64,000 nucleotides of DNA from Bacteroidales bacterium (GTDB lineage: Bacteria > Bacteroidota > Bacteroidia > Bacteroidales > FEN-979). Positions 15,574-25,694 of the stretch are shown one piece after another. The notes beneath the pieces are model-generated. The model was not told where the DNA came from. It worked only from the letters and a program-made list of their open reading frames with translations, and did no database searches. Position numbers and translations under genes: made by a program. The stretch spans positions 90,197 to 154,196 of the forward strand of contig JALNZC010000004.1 in the NCBI GenBank assembly GCA_023229525.1, written 5' to 3'. Every line of letters starts with the position of its first letter. Position 1 is the first letter of the stretch.

Positions 15574-18255
15574 TCAAATGGTTTGAGGTGAAGGTACTTC
15601 CGTTTTTTCTGATGCACATATGACCTTTATTTTCTCAAATGACCAGGGCAGATCGTAATTAAAAAGAGTCCCATAAGGTTGTTTTAAAAGTCTGATGAGG
15701 TGTAGTATATCTTTATCGAATTCCGGTTGAATCCTGGCTTCGAGCTCATTCCAATCGGGGGCGCATAACTTCAATGTAATAAAGGATTCGGGATCCATCG
15801 CTGATAAGGTGATCGTTCTCAAGTCGTCAGTTAAAATTCTGTTTTTGGTCCGGCTGAGGTGGCGTTCACCAAATTCGGAAAGAACCTGCATATATTTTTC
15901 AAAAAGGATATATTCATTTAACATAAAAACAATTCCTGTTGATTCAAACGCTCTCCAGAACGACCGTGGATGCAACTGACATAAAAACCGGCCAAGCATG
16001 AAAGCTCCGGCAGAAAAGCCACTCAGTTTTTCCTTCTGACATTTCAGCGTCATACTTTTGAAAAACAGAATTTTACGGTCAACCGTCAGCAAACTGTAGA
16101 TTTTATGCTGATCCATATGAGATCCAAGTCCGCTTTTCAAAATTTCCGTATAGTAATAATCCATGTGGGCATCAAACCAACCATTAACGAATTCTTTGGC
16201 TTTCTCAGGTTCCTGATCATAATCATTACGGATAAGTTTGACAAGGTCGGGGAGTGACATAGCCTCCTCCGTTTTCAGCGTATTGAGGATCTCCCTGTAT
16301 GCATGATACGCTTTTGCCATATTGATGAATACCTTTTCCTCCTTCGGTTCCATCTCCAGAGATCGTCCTTCAAGATATTTCTGAAATCGCGCAGGTTTAT
16401 AAGTAGCTTTCCCGATGTAAATGCAGTGATGTTTGCTGGATACCGTTATCCATGATCCTTCATGGATGATCATGCCTGTATCGTTGATGAGGGCATTTTC
16501 GGCCAGGTCCATATGATGGTTCTTCAGATTGATAAAAGCCGGTATCCCGTAACCCAAACAGGCAGTAACCACGTGAATTGCCAGGGGATTCATACTCAGG
16601 ATGGCATCCAGTTCTCCCATGAAAATGGTTTCCGAAGGAATGAAATTTTCCTGGCACAGGCAGACTTTTTCGCCCTTTTTCTTCGCTTCCAGGGCTTTGG
16701 CCATAGAGAAATAGATTTTTGCTGACACGGCAGACCGCGGCAATACAGAAACTCCATAGCCGAAAAGGGTCAGTGATTTCAATGAGAGATCGTCAATCCG
16801 TTCCGAAAAGATCTGTCGTAAATGGTACGGCCGGATCAGTTGTATTACTCTTTTTTTAAGGATGATCTTTCTCTGGTACAGGTCAATTGCGGTAAGAAGC
16901 GTTGATCTCCCGGTAAGTTCGGACATGTTCAGCTGAAGAATGGCAAAAAATGAAATCCCTTCAAATGACTCTACTGCGAATTCAATGGTTGCAGGAGATT
17001 TCAATTTCACTTCCAGTTTTGGGAGCATGGGTGTGAAGTGAAAAATAGCCGGAAATTCTTCTTTTATTTCGTTGCGGTCAAAATACTCTCTTTGTTCGGC
17101 ATGAACGGTTCCGGTCATGATCTCCTCGCCGAAAATTTCCCTGACACTTTCAATCTGCATTCCAAGTCCAGTCCGGGGATGGCGGCTGTAAAGGACGCCA
17201 GGATAAGAATCGTGATTACGAACCGTCCAGACCATTTTTTGAAGGATCAGCGCGGGAAAAGTTGCATGACCTCGCTGAAATGTGTAGATAATATCCTGGT
17301 TCCGCGTAAAGAAACTATGGGCAACACGCATGAACATCAGTGCCTGGTATTGTGCATCGTACAATATCCGGTCATCAATGGTTTCAATTTTTTTGAAAAG
17401 ATAACCTATGTGTTCTTCAATATCTTCAGAAAATGGAGCACAATCCCTTTTCATTGATCTGAAAAACTCCTGAAGCGGGTCAAGGATCTGACAAATGGAC
17501 TGGAGATTATTCAGATATATTTTATTGGCTACCGAACGGCCATATCGTAATTCCAACGATCGGATGCAGAGTTTCGTTACTCCGACATTCAGGTATGTCG
17601 GCATAAGACCTGGGATATAGTAAGGAGTGGCAGATCGCATGGCAAAAATCAAAGCCTGATCAGGATCGCCAAGTTTTTCACCGGTCATTTGCTCCAAATT
17701 TGAAATTGCGGCCAGGAGACAAGTTTCCCTTTCCCGCGCATTCAACTGGTAAGAATGCGAAGTAAGCACGCAGAAATCCGGAACAGGATAGCCTTCCTGG
17801 TATAAATCCAACAACACTTTGCCTTTCTGACTTAGCAGGATTTCATCATAAGGGTTTGCAGTTGAAGCCGGGACTATGGATTCATTTTCAATAAAAACCG
17901 GGTTCAGAAAATTCGATTTAAGCAATGCTAGATATTGCTTTAACATCATCTCCTTTTCTTCGTTGGCTGAAGAATTACCATTTGAGGAAGCAATCAGAAG
18001 ATTCAGGTACTGGTTGGCTTTCAGTCTGTCCGACCGACACAGGATCAAAACATCAAAATTTTCTATTGGCAACAGATGGAAAGTATGATCAACAGGATCT
18101 ATATATTCCAATTCCGGTAATGGAAAATCAGAATGGTTAACGGTTGATACATTTTCGGCTTGTCCATCCAATATTTTCCGTATCACGGAATAATTCGGAT
18201 AAAATGCCCTCAGGCGAAACTCTTTGTACGATTTTTGGTACATATTTACCAGCAA
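15574..18255 (-). CDS. PEP/pyruvate-binding (PPDK/PEP synthase-like) protein, divergent
   Basis: 893 residues. Residues about 120-480 read as the ATP-grasp/PEP-pyruvate-binding domain: LSQKGKVLLDLYQEGYPVPD, FAMRSATPYYIPGLMPTYLN (compare the SGA-MPGMMDT-type loop of PPDK), LILQKMVWTVRN, and GVLYSRHPRTG. Residues about 545-620 look like the swivelling phosphohistidine domain: ETIFMGELDAILSMNPLAIH, with HVVTACLGYGIPAF where PPDK has SHAAVVARGMG; the histidine is kept but the TSH context is not. After that I see no motif of the PEP-binding TIM barrel that ends PPDK; the last about 270 residues are helical and unfamiliar. So it is probably a phosphotransfer relative with altered substrate, not a standard PPDK. 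It has no close partner gene. Confidence 0.7.
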   Translation of the reverse strand: MLVNMYQKSYKEFRLRAFYPNYSVIRKILDGQAENVSTVNHSDFPLPELEYIDPVDHTFHLLPIENFDVLILCRSDRLKANQYLNLLIASSNGNSSANEEKEMMLKQYLALLKSNFLNPVFIENESIVPASTANPYDEILLSQKGKVLLDLYQEGYPVPDFCVLTSHSYQLNARERETCLLAAISNLEQMTGEKLGDPDQALIFAMRSATPYYIPGLMPTYLNVGVTKLCIRSLELRYGRSVANKIYLNNLQSICQILDPLQEFFRSMKRDCAPFSEDIEEHIGYLFKKIETIDDRILYDAQYQALMFMRVAHSFFTRNQDIIYTFQRGHATFPALILQKMVWTVRNHDSYPGVLYSRHPRTGLGMQIESVREIFGEEIMTGTVHAEQREYFDRNEIKEEFPAIFHFTPMLPKLEVKLKSPATIEFAVESFEGISFFAILQLNMSELTGRSTLLTAIDLYQRKIILKKRVIQLIRPYHLRQIFSERIDDLSLKSLTLFGYGVSVLPRSAVSAKIYFSMAKALEAKKKGEKVCLCQENFIPSETIFMGELDAILSMNPLAIHVVTACLGYGIPAFINLKNHHMDLAENALINDTGMIIHEGSWITVSSKHHCIYIGKATYKPARFQKYLEGRSLEMEPKEEKVFINMAKAYHAYREILNTLKTEEAMSLPDLVKLIRNDYDQEPEKAKEFVNGWFDAHMDYYYTEILKSGLGSHMDQHKIYSLLTVDRKILFFKSMTLKCQKEKLSGFSAGAFMLGRFLCQLHPRSFWRAFESTGIVFMLNEYILFEKYMQVLSEFGERHLSRTKNRILTDDLRTITLSAMDPESFITLKLCAPDWNELEARIQPEFDKDILHLIRLLKQPYGTLFNYDLPWSFEKIKVICASEKTEVPSPQTI

Positions 18256-18443
18256 GATGATACTTTATTTATCATTAAAGCTTCTGAAAATTTTATTTTT
18301 ATCCGTTTCTTAGCTGGACTAAAGTTAATAACTTTATCATTTTAGCCAATAGTTTAATTTTACCTGAATCTTTGACTTTTTTCCACATCTCCTTCCGGGA
18401 TCGTTTTTGGAAATGATCAATCGGCTATTTGACTGAGAAGTTG

Positions 18444-19751
18444 TTAAAGGTCGGCTATCAATTGTTTGAGCCGGGTTTCGGTAACTTTCATGTTAAATTC
18501 GAAATCGTAATAACGGGCCAGGGAATTTGCATAGCTTTCCTGTGCCTGACGGACTTCGAGCGCTGTTGTCTGCCCCAGTCTCAGTCTTTCCATTGATATA
18601 CTCAGGTTTTCTTTTGCCAGAGCCAGATTATTTCTTTCAATACCAAGTAAAGTTCTTTGATCCTCATAATCCGTAAGTGCGGTCTTTAACTGTGTGTTGA
18701 CCTGCAACTTAACATTGTCGAGGTTATACTGAGACGACTGTAACTGGATCTTTGCCGTCCTGACCTGTCGTAAGACATTTCCTGCCTGGTAAACCGGGAT
18801 GATCAGACTGCCGCCTACAAGGGGGCCGAAAGAACGGTTTGTGATTACATTTGAAGCGGTGTTATCATTTTGCTGGTAATTGTAGGATGCCACCAAATTC
18901 AGTTTTGGGAGACTGTAGGTCTTGTATTCCCCCAAGCTAAGCCTTTCAATATCGACCTGTTTCTGATAGGACAATACGCTGGTGTTATTGATATACAGTT
19001 TGTTCATCAGATCGACGGGATCCGGTTGATAATTAAGGGGAATGGTATCGACAACTTCAAACTCGGTTTCCGGATCCCGGGTAATTAGCTGGTTAAGCGC
19101 CCGTTTGGAATTACGAATCGTGTTCAGCTGATTGATCTCGGCTTCCCTGTTCACATTCAGGTCTATCTTTGCCTGGAGAAGGTCGTTTTTATGCGCTATC
19201 CCCATGTCATACCCTTTCTGTAAGATTTTAACCCTTTCAAGGCTATATGCCATCACATCTCGTATGGCAAGCAACTGTTGTTTCTGTACGACGACCTGGT
19301 AAAATGCCACTGTTACATTATATACGGTTTGTATGACGATATCCCTGAACTGAATTTCTCCCAGTTTCTCAATCTGTGTCAGTTTGTTCTTGGTGATGAA
19401 CATCCTGGTCCCGTCAAACAGGGTCCAGCTCAGCGCGGCGCCTGCGCTGAATGCATTAGCGGTACCGGCAGATGAGGTTATGGTACTTCCTGACGAAAGG
19501 TTCAGGTAAACATTATTCACCGAATAATTGTCGGTACCGGTTACACTGATATTTGGCAGCATTCCGGCATTTCCCAGTGTATTATTGACTTTTGCAACAT
19601 CGGCATTATTTCTAGCCACAGAAACATCGTAATTGTTCTTCAAGGCAATTCCTACCGCTTCTTCCACGCTCAGCAGAGATTGGGCTGATAAGCCATATGT
19701 CGCCGTCAGCAAGCCAAATAGGATAATAATATGAATATGTTTATTCAGCAT
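18444..19751 (-). CDS. TolC-family outer membrane efflux protein
   Basis: 435 residues. Signal peptide (IIILFGLLTATYGLSAQ), then two TolC/OEP repeats with long alpha-helical heptads: SVEEAVGIALKNNYDVSVARN ... NTLGNAGMLPNISVTG in the first half and DVERLSLGEYKTYSLPKLNLVAS-like strands in the second, ending LRLGQTTALEVRQAQESY. It should form the trimeric outer-membrane channel of the RND pump encoded just upstream; its start overlaps the pump gene by 11 bases. It is the third gene of the adaptor-pump-channel operon. Substrate unknown. Confidence 0.93.
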   Translation of the reverse strand: MLNKHIHIIILFGLLTATYGLSAQSLLSVEEAVGIALKNNYDVSVARNNADVAKVNNTLGNAGMLPNISVTGTDNYSVNNVYLNLSSGSTITSSAGTANAFSAGAALSWTLFDGTRMFITKNKLTQIEKLGEIQFRDIVIQTVYNVTVAFYQVVVQKQQLLAIRDVMAYSLERVKILQKGYDMGIAHKNDLLQAKIDLNVNREAEINQLNTIRNSKRALNQLITRDPETEFEVVDTIPLNYQPDPVDLMNKLYINNTSVLSYQKQVDIERLSLGEYKTYSLPKLNLVASYNYQQNDNTASNVITNRSFGPLVGGSLIIPVYQAGNVLRQVRTAKIQLQSSQYNLDNVKLQVNTQLKTALTDYEDQRTLLGIERNNLALAKENLSISMERLRLGQTTALEVRQAQESYANSLARYYDFEFNMKVTETRLKQLIADL

Positions 19752-22700
19752 GGCTTTCGGAATAATCCGGAATTTGTTCTCTTTTTCCCGACATCATCAC
19801 ATACATCGATGGGATAACGAAGAGGGTAAGGATGAGTGAAAACAGAAGTCCACCTACCACGACTATTCCGAGGGGAGTACGGCTTTGCGCGCCTGCGCCC
19901 AGTGCCAGTGCGATAGGCATAGCGCCGAAAATCGTCGCCAGTGAGGTCATCAGGATCGGGCGCAGGCGTGCAGCAGCAGCCTCAAATGCCGCATCGGATT
20001 TAGATAATCCCAGCTTCCTTTTCTGGTTGGCAAACTCAACGATCAGGATGCCGTTCTTGGTGACAAGGCCCACCAGCATGATCATCCCGATCTCGGAGAA
20101 AATATTTAGTGTGCTCCCGAAGACGAACAACGAAAGCAAGGCGCCGGTAATGGCCAGGGGGACTGTGATCATGATTATAAGTGGATCGATAAAACTTTCA
20201 AACTGGGCGGAAAGGATAAGGTAGATCAGCACCAGGGCCAGCACGAAAGCAAAAGAGGTATTTGAACTGCTTTCGGAAAAGTCGCGTGAAGGGCCGAGTA
20301 AGTCGGTATTAAAGCTATCGTCCAGCGTTTCCTTTGCAATCCTTTGCATGGCAGTTATACCCTCTCCAAGTGTTTTACCCTGGGCCAGAGAAGCTGATAT
20401 GGTTGCCGATTTATACCTGTTATAATGAAAAAGAGTGGGGGGTTCGCTGCTTTCTTCCATCCGTACCAGGTTATCCAACTGAATCAGCTGACCGTTGTTG
20501 GCCCGCACATACATAGAGGCTATGTCGGCAGGCTTGTTTCTGTTTTCTCTGTCAAACTGACCAATTACAAAATATTGCTTTTCATTTCTGAGGAAATAAC
20601 CGTATCTCTTTCCACTCAAGGCAAATTGAAGGGTATTGGATATATCGATCGCATTCACCCCAAGATCTGTCGCTTTCATCCGGTCGACGATGATGTTGAT
20701 CTCGGGTTTATTGAATTTCAGGTTTACATCCACGTTCCCGAAGGTGGGATCCTTACGCGCCAGATCAAGGAACCGTGGGACCACTTCCCTTAGTTTTTCG
20801 AAGTCAAGATTCTGCAACACAAACTGCACCGGGAGCTGGGAGCCCGCCGAAAGTGATGTTGAAATGGTCTGTTCCTGGTTAGGAATTATCCTTGCTTCCG
20901 GAAATCCCTTGTATATCTTTACAAGCCTGTCGTAGATCTGCTGCTGGGTAGCCTTCCTCTCATCCGGTTCGGTAAGGAAAATATTGATAAACCCTGTGTT
21001 TGATGAGGTACTCCCGAATCCTGAACCTGTCCTGGAAAAAACAAGTCTTCCTTCAGGCAATCTCAATGCCAGTGTATCAGTGATCCTGTTGATCAATTTG
21101 TCCATCCAATCGAAGTCAGATCCTTCAGGGGCTGTTACCGAGGTCCTCAGGATGCTGTGATCTTCCAGGGGAGCAAGTTCCGATTTAAGGGAGCGGAACA
21201 GGACCACTGCCAAAACAAAGCAAACCCCAAGTATCATAAGGCTGATCCATTTCCGTTTCATAAACTGGGTGAGCAGGGAACGGTATCCGTTATCAAGTCC
21301 GGCAAAAAAAGGTTCTGTTTTCTGATAAAACTTCAGCGATTTGATGTCTGCCCTTCCCAGTTTCACGTTCAGTACCGGCGTCAAAGTAAGTGAGACAAAG
21401 GCTGAGATCAGCACAGCACCGGCAAGCACAATACCGAATTCACGGAACAGTCTGCCTGTAAAACCCTGGAGGAAAATGACCGGGATAAATACAATGGCCA
21501 GTGTAAGCGAAGTGGCTAAAACCACGAAAATGATCTCACGGGTCCCTGCAAAAGCAGCCTTGTACTTGTCCATACCGTGCTCGATTTTCTTGTAGATATT
21601 CTCGGTGACGACGATACCGTCATCAACTACCAGCCCTGTCGCCAGGACTATTGCAAGAAGCGAGAGGACATTCACGGAAAACCCGAAAATGTACATTAGG
21701 AAAAATGACCCTATAAGCGATACGGGTATATCGATCAGCGGGCGAAGGGCGATAACGGTATTCCTGAAGAAAAGAAAGACGATAAGCACAACCAAGCTAA
21801 TGGCGATCAGGATGGTTTCAGCCACATCCTTCACCGATTGTCGCATGAACTTGCTTTTATCGTATCCGACATCCAGGGTCATCCCCGCCGGTAAATTCTC
21901 TTTTATTTGGCTAAACCGTTTATAAAATTCATCGGCAATGGCGATCTGGTTTGAGCCGGGCAGGGGGATCAGTGCAAGGGAGACACCTGTTGCGCCATTT
22001 AGCCTGACGATCGTCTCTTCCACTTCAGCGCCAAGCACCGCTTCGCCGATATCACTCAAGCGTATGACCTGGTCATTTGTCTGTCGGATGATCATATTGT
22101 TAAAATCATCTTCGGTTGTCAGCCTGCCATAAGTTTTCACGATGAGTTCTGTGGAATTCCCCCTGACCTTACCCCCGGGAAGGTCCACATTCTCTTTCAT
22201 CAGCGCTGTATTTACATCTTCGGCAGTAAGGTTGTAAGCAGCCATTTTCCTCGGATCCAGCCAGAGGCGCATAGCCGGGCGTTTCTGACCGTAAATCACA
22301 ACAGAGCTCACCCCGGGGATGGTCTGTAACTTTTCCTGTAACACATTTTCTGCATAATCGCTGAGTTCCATGGGGTTCATGGTGGTACTCAGCACAGCGA
22401 CGGTAATGATGGGATCGCTGTTGGCATCGGCCTTCGAGACAATAGGCGGGGCGTCCAGATCCTGCGGAAGATTCCTTGCAGCCTGGCTCACTTTATCACG
22501 AACATCATTGGCTGCCTTCTCAAGATCGGCGCCAACATTGAATTCAACCGTTATATTGCTGGATCCAGTGGCGGAAGAAGAAGATATCGACCTTACACCT
22601 TCAATCCCGTTAATGGCCTTTTCAAGCGGCTCGGTAACCTGCGACTCTATGATATCTGCATTGGCACCTGCGTAAGTAGTCTGAACATTGATGGTTGGCG

Positions 22701-22824
22701 GGTCAATGGCAGGATAAAGTCTCACACCCAGGTAGGAAAATCCCACAAAACCGAAGAGCACGATGATCAGGCTCATAACGATGCTGGCAACCGGCCTTTT
22801 TATTGCGAAATCGGAAATTGTCAT
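19741..22824 (-). CDS. RND family multidrug efflux permease (HAE1/AcrB type)
   Basis: 1027 residues, the expected length for AcrB-like pumps. It starts MTISDFAIKRPVASIVMSLI, the typical N-terminal helix, with the two large periplasmic loops and twelve membrane segments in the usual places. Proton-relay acidic residues can be seen in TM4 (ATGLVVDDGIVVTENIYKKI). The TM10-TM11 region reads GLVTKNGILIVEFANQ and RLRPILMTSLATIFGAMPIA. It uses proton motive force to expel drugs, bile acids or lipids through the TolC partner. The gap to the adaptor gene is 6 bases. Confidence 0.95.
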   Translation of the reverse strand: MTISDFAIKRPVASIVMSLIIVLFGFVGFSYLGVRLYPAIDPPTINVQTTYAGANADIIESQVTEPLEKAINGIEGVRSISSSSATGSSNITVEFNVGADLEKAANDVRDKVSQAARNLPQDLDAPPIVSKADANSDPIITVAVLSTTMNPMELSDYAENVLQEKLQTIPGVSSVVIYGQKRPAMRLWLDPRKMAAYNLTAEDVNTALMKENVDLPGGKVRGNSTELIVKTYGRLTTEDDFNNMIIRQTNDQVIRLSDIGEAVLGAEVEETIVRLNGATGVSLALIPLPGSNQIAIADEFYKRFSQIKENLPAGMTLDVGYDKSKFMRQSVKDVAETILIAISLVVLIVFLFFRNTVIALRPLIDIPVSLIGSFFLMYIFGFSVNVLSLLAIVLATGLVVDDGIVVTENIYKKIEHGMDKYKAAFAGTREIIFVVLATSLTLAIVFIPVIFLQGFTGRLFREFGIVLAGAVLISAFVSLTLTPVLNVKLGRADIKSLKFYQKTEPFFAGLDNGYRSLLTQFMKRKWISLMILGVCFVLAVVLFRSLKSELAPLEDHSILRTSVTAPEGSDFDWMDKLINRITDTLALRLPEGRLVFSRTGSGFGSTSSNTGFINIFLTEPDERKATQQQIYDRLVKIYKGFPEARIIPNQEQTISTSLSAGSQLPVQFVLQNLDFEKLREVVPRFLDLARKDPTFGNVDVNLKFNKPEINIIVDRMKATDLGVNAIDISNTLQFALSGKRYGYFLRNEKQYFVIGQFDRENRNKPADIASMYVRANNGQLIQLDNLVRMEESSEPPTLFHYNRYKSATISASLAQGKTLGEGITAMQRIAKETLDDSFNTDLLGPSRDFSESSSNTSFAFVLALVLIYLILSAQFESFIDPLIIMITVPLAITGALLSLFVFGSTLNIFSEIGMIMLVGLVTKNGILIVEFANQKRKLGLSKSDAAFEAAAARLRPILMTSLATIFGAMPIALALGAGAQSRTPLGIVVVGGLLFSLILTLFVIPSMYVMMSGKREQIPDYSESHAE

Positions 22825-22830
22825 CAGTAT

Positions 22831-23874
22831 TTATCTTATTTTCGCAAATTTCAATTCCATATCGGATTTGATGAACAACACACCGGTGACAACGATGGTA
22901 TCACCTACATTCAAACCTTGTGTGGCCTCAACGGTTCCTGCTTTTCTCACCCCTGTTTGAATGGATACAAAAACAGCTTTCCCACCCTTTGAAACGATCA
23001 CGCTTTTATTTCTTTCCTTCATGATTATGGCTTGAGTGGGAACCATCAATGCATTGTGGTTTTCGTTCAATCTGAGTTCTACATTGGCATAGGCCCCCGG
23101 TGTCAGAGAAGGATCATGCGCCGATACTACAGCCCTTGCTTTGAGGTTACGTGTGTTGAGCTCTATGCCTTCTTCCGTTGCCATTACTTCAGCATCGAAT
23201 TTGGTGTCGCCGCCTTCAATCGTGAATTTAACCTTTGTTCCCCGATGTATCATCGAGCTGTATTTTCCGGGGACTGCAAAATCAAGTTTCAATTTGTCAG
23301 TTTCACGAATGGTGGCAAGGGGTGTTGATTGTGTCACCTGTGCGCCGAGACTGATATTCCGTAATCCTATAACACCATCGTAAGGGGCCAGCACTTCGGT
23401 TTTTGATATCTGTGCTTTAAGCAGATCGATATCGTTTATTATGGAAGAAACCTGCAATGCTTGTTGGTCGTACTCCACCTGACTGATACCATCGACCTTG
23501 AGCAGTTCAGCCTGACGATCAAGGATTTGTTTGCCAATCTCATACTGGGTCTCGGCCTTTTTTAACTGGGCCTGAAGATCCAGGTCGAAAATTTTCACCA
23601 GCATGGTGCCCTGCTTTACAAACTGACCTTCAGGGAGGTTGAGCATAACTACCCGCCCCGGCATCTCCGGCATCAGCGTGGTTTCTTCAAACGGCATCAG
23701 GGTGCCCGAAATATTTATGGTTTCATCGATCACGGATGGAGTGACAATATATCCTTCAATAGAGGAAATAGCTGCCACGTCTTTCCCCGCTTTTTTCGTT
23801 TTATTACCGGAACATGATATACCACCGATAATAAGAAAAACCATGAGTAAATTCAGAACCGCTCTCCTATTCAT
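22831..23874 (-). CDS. RND efflux periplasmic adaptor (HlyD/MFP family) lipoprotein
   Basis: 347 residues from the ATG at 23874. The open frame runs further upstream to 24036, but the shorter start gives a proper lipoprotein signal (MNRRAVLNLLMVFLIIGGIS, then Cys). The order is membrane-fusion-protein like: barrel-sandwich entry (LMPEMPGRVVMLNLPEGQFVKQG), alpha-hairpin (AQLKKAETQYEIGKQILDRQ), lipoyl return (VLAPYDGVIGLRNISLGAQV), beta-barrel and membrane-proximal domain (VMVPTQAIIMKERNKSVIV-like). It links the RND pump to TolC. It is the first gene of the operon; no adjacent TetR- or two-component regulator is present. Confidence 0.92.
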   Translation of the reverse strand: MNRRAVLNLLMVFLIIGGISCSGNKTKKAGKDVAAISSIEGYIVTPSVIDETINISGTLMPFEETTLMPEMPGRVVMLNLPEGQFVKQGTMLVKIFDLDLQAQLKKAETQYEIGKQILDRQAELLKVDGISQVEYDQQALQVSSIINDIDLLKAQISKTEVLAPYDGVIGLRNISLGAQVTQSTPLATIRETDKLKLDFAVPGKYSSMIHRGTKVKFTIEGGDTKFDAEVMATEEGIELNTRNLKARAVVSAHDPSLTPGAYANVELRLNENHNALMVPTQAIIMKERNKSVIVSKGGKAVFVSIQTGVRKAGTVEATQGLNVGDTIVVTGVLFIKSDMELKFAKIR

Positions 23875-24161
23875 ATCATTCAAAAAATTTTCCAATTCGA
23901 TAAAATTTGTCGCGAAATTATTTAATTCTCTAAAACGAAATCTAAGAAATAGACTATATCTATATATTTGACGATCAGAAGTTTTTTTTTGCCGATCAAA
24001 ACAATTTCCATAGTTCATGAGATTCTTTTCGATCATTGTGCAAGACTATTGAACTTTTTTGATCAACCTGAAAAAAGTATAATCTTCAATATAACCTTCA
24101 GAACAATTACTGAAACGGTAGTCTAAGGTGATTATTTTACTATTAGAGGAGGACCGGAAAA

Positions 24162-25670
24162 ATGTCACCAAAATCCAATACTATTATGAACTTGCCTGGG
24201 CACTCCTACATGGGTAAAATTTCTTACATTCACAGGGTCAATTTAACGAACGTTACCATGATTATGAATTACAGGAAAGAACATGATTTTTTAGGAGAAC
24301 GTGAAATCCCGGATGAAGTTTACTATGGCATTCAAACGCTTCGGGCCAGAGAGAATTTCGATATAACCGGCATCTCTGCCTCAAGGTCGCCCCTGTTGAT
24401 AAAGGCATTCGGCTATGTGAAAAAAGCGGCAGCCCTTGCGAATTTTGAATGCGGAGTTCTTGACAAGCAGAAAACGGAGGCTATTTGCTATGCCGCCGAT
24501 CGACTGATCGAAGGTGAGTACAGGGATCAGTTCGTCAGTGATCTTATCCAGGGAGGCGCCGGTACTTCCTGCAACATGAACGCCAATGAAGTGATTGCCA
24601 ATATAGGACTGGAGAAGATGGGTTTTAAAAAAGGAGAATACCAGTTTCTCCACCCGAACAATGATGTCAATTGCAGTCAATCGACCAACGATGCATATCC
24701 GACTGCAATGCGTCTCGGATTGTTTTTATCCATCAAGGATTTTATGATTTCCCTCGAGAAACTGCAGGAATCCTTTAAAAAAAAGGGACTGGAATTTGAC
24801 CAAATGATCAAAATGGGCCGCACCCAGTTACAGGATGCCGTACCTATGACGCTGGGCCGGGAATTTCAGGCTTTTGCGACAACCATTGGTGAAGATGTCC
24901 AGCGAATGCTTGAGGCTCAGTCACTAATCACGGAAATCAACATGGGAGCCACCGCGATCGGAACCGGCGTCAATGCACCCGAAGGGTATGCACAAAAATG
25001 TGTCGAACACATCCGGAAGATCAGTGGCATACCTGTAACACTTGCGGAAGACCTTGTTGAGGCAACCTGCGATACCGGGGCTTATGTGCAGCTAAGCGGA
25101 ACGTTGAAGCGATGCGCTGTAAAAATCAGCAAGATATGCAACGACCTTCGTTTATTAAGTTCCGGTCCCCGCTGCGGATTGAACGAGATCAACCTTCCTG
25201 CTTTGCAGCCGGGCTCCTCCATCATGCCAGGCAAAGTAAATCCGGTGATTCCGGAAGCAGTCAACCAGACCTGCTATTACGTAATTGGCGCTGATCTGAC
25301 GGTCACTCTGGCTGCAGAAGCCGGGCAGCTGCAGCTGAACGTCATGGAACCGGTTATCGGATTCAGTTTGTTTACATCCCTTTTGTTCATGACCCGGGCA
25401 TGCAACATGCTGCGGGAAAAATGCGTGGATGGCATAACGGCAAATCCGGAACACATGAAAACCATGGTGATGAACAGTATCGGGATCGTTACACAACTTA
25501 ATCCCATTATCGGGTATGAAGCATCAGCCGGTATTGCAAAAGAAGCGCTGCAAACAGGAAAGAGCATTCACGATATTGTCGTAAAGGAAAAAAATCTGAT
25601 CACCCAGGAAAAATGGGATGAAATATATTCGGTTGACAACCTGATCAATCCCAAATACATTAATCAGTAA
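24162..25670 (+). CDS. aspA: Aspartate ammonia-lyase
   Basis: 502 residues from the first ATG; the family match starts at MNYRKEHDFLGEREIPDEVY (ATG at 24264). The ATG at 24162 has a strong Shine-Dalgarno site (AGAGGAGG, 24145-24153), while 24264 has none, so I keep the long start with a 34-residue extension as uncertain. The enzyme deaminates L-aspartate to fumarate. Signature GSSIMPGKVNPVIPEAVNQ (fumarase/aspartase family), the catalytic region GRTQLQDAVPMTLGREF, and STNDAYPTAMR are all present. It supports aspartate use and fumarate respiration. The downstream partner in many genomes, an asparaginase or transporter, is absent. Confidence 0.93.
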   Translation: MSPKSNTIMNLPGHSYMGKISYIHRVNLTNVTMIMNYRKEHDFLGEREIPDEVYYGIQTLRARENFDITGISASRSPLLIKAFGYVKKAAALANFECGVLDKQKTEAICYAADRLIEGEYRDQFVSDLIQGGAGTSCNMNANEVIANIGLEKMGFKKGEYQFLHPNNDVNCSQSTNDAYPTAMRLGLFLSIKDFMISLEKLQESFKKKGLEFDQMIKMGRTQLQDAVPMTLGREFQAFATTIGEDVQRMLEAQSLITEINMGATAIGTGVNAPEGYAQKCVEHIRKISGIPVTLAEDLVEATCDTGAYVQLSGTLKRCAVKISKICNDLRLLSSGPRCGLNEINLPALQPGSSIMPGKVNPVIPEAVNQTCYYVIGADLTVTLAAEAGQLQLNVMEPVIGFSLFTSLLFMTRACNMLREKCVDGITANPEHMKTMVMNSIGIVTQLNPIIGYEASAGIAKEALQTGKSIHDIVVKEKNLITQEKWDEIYSVDNLINPKYINQ

Positions 25671-25694
25671 GCAGAAAAATCCTGAAAAGTTATT

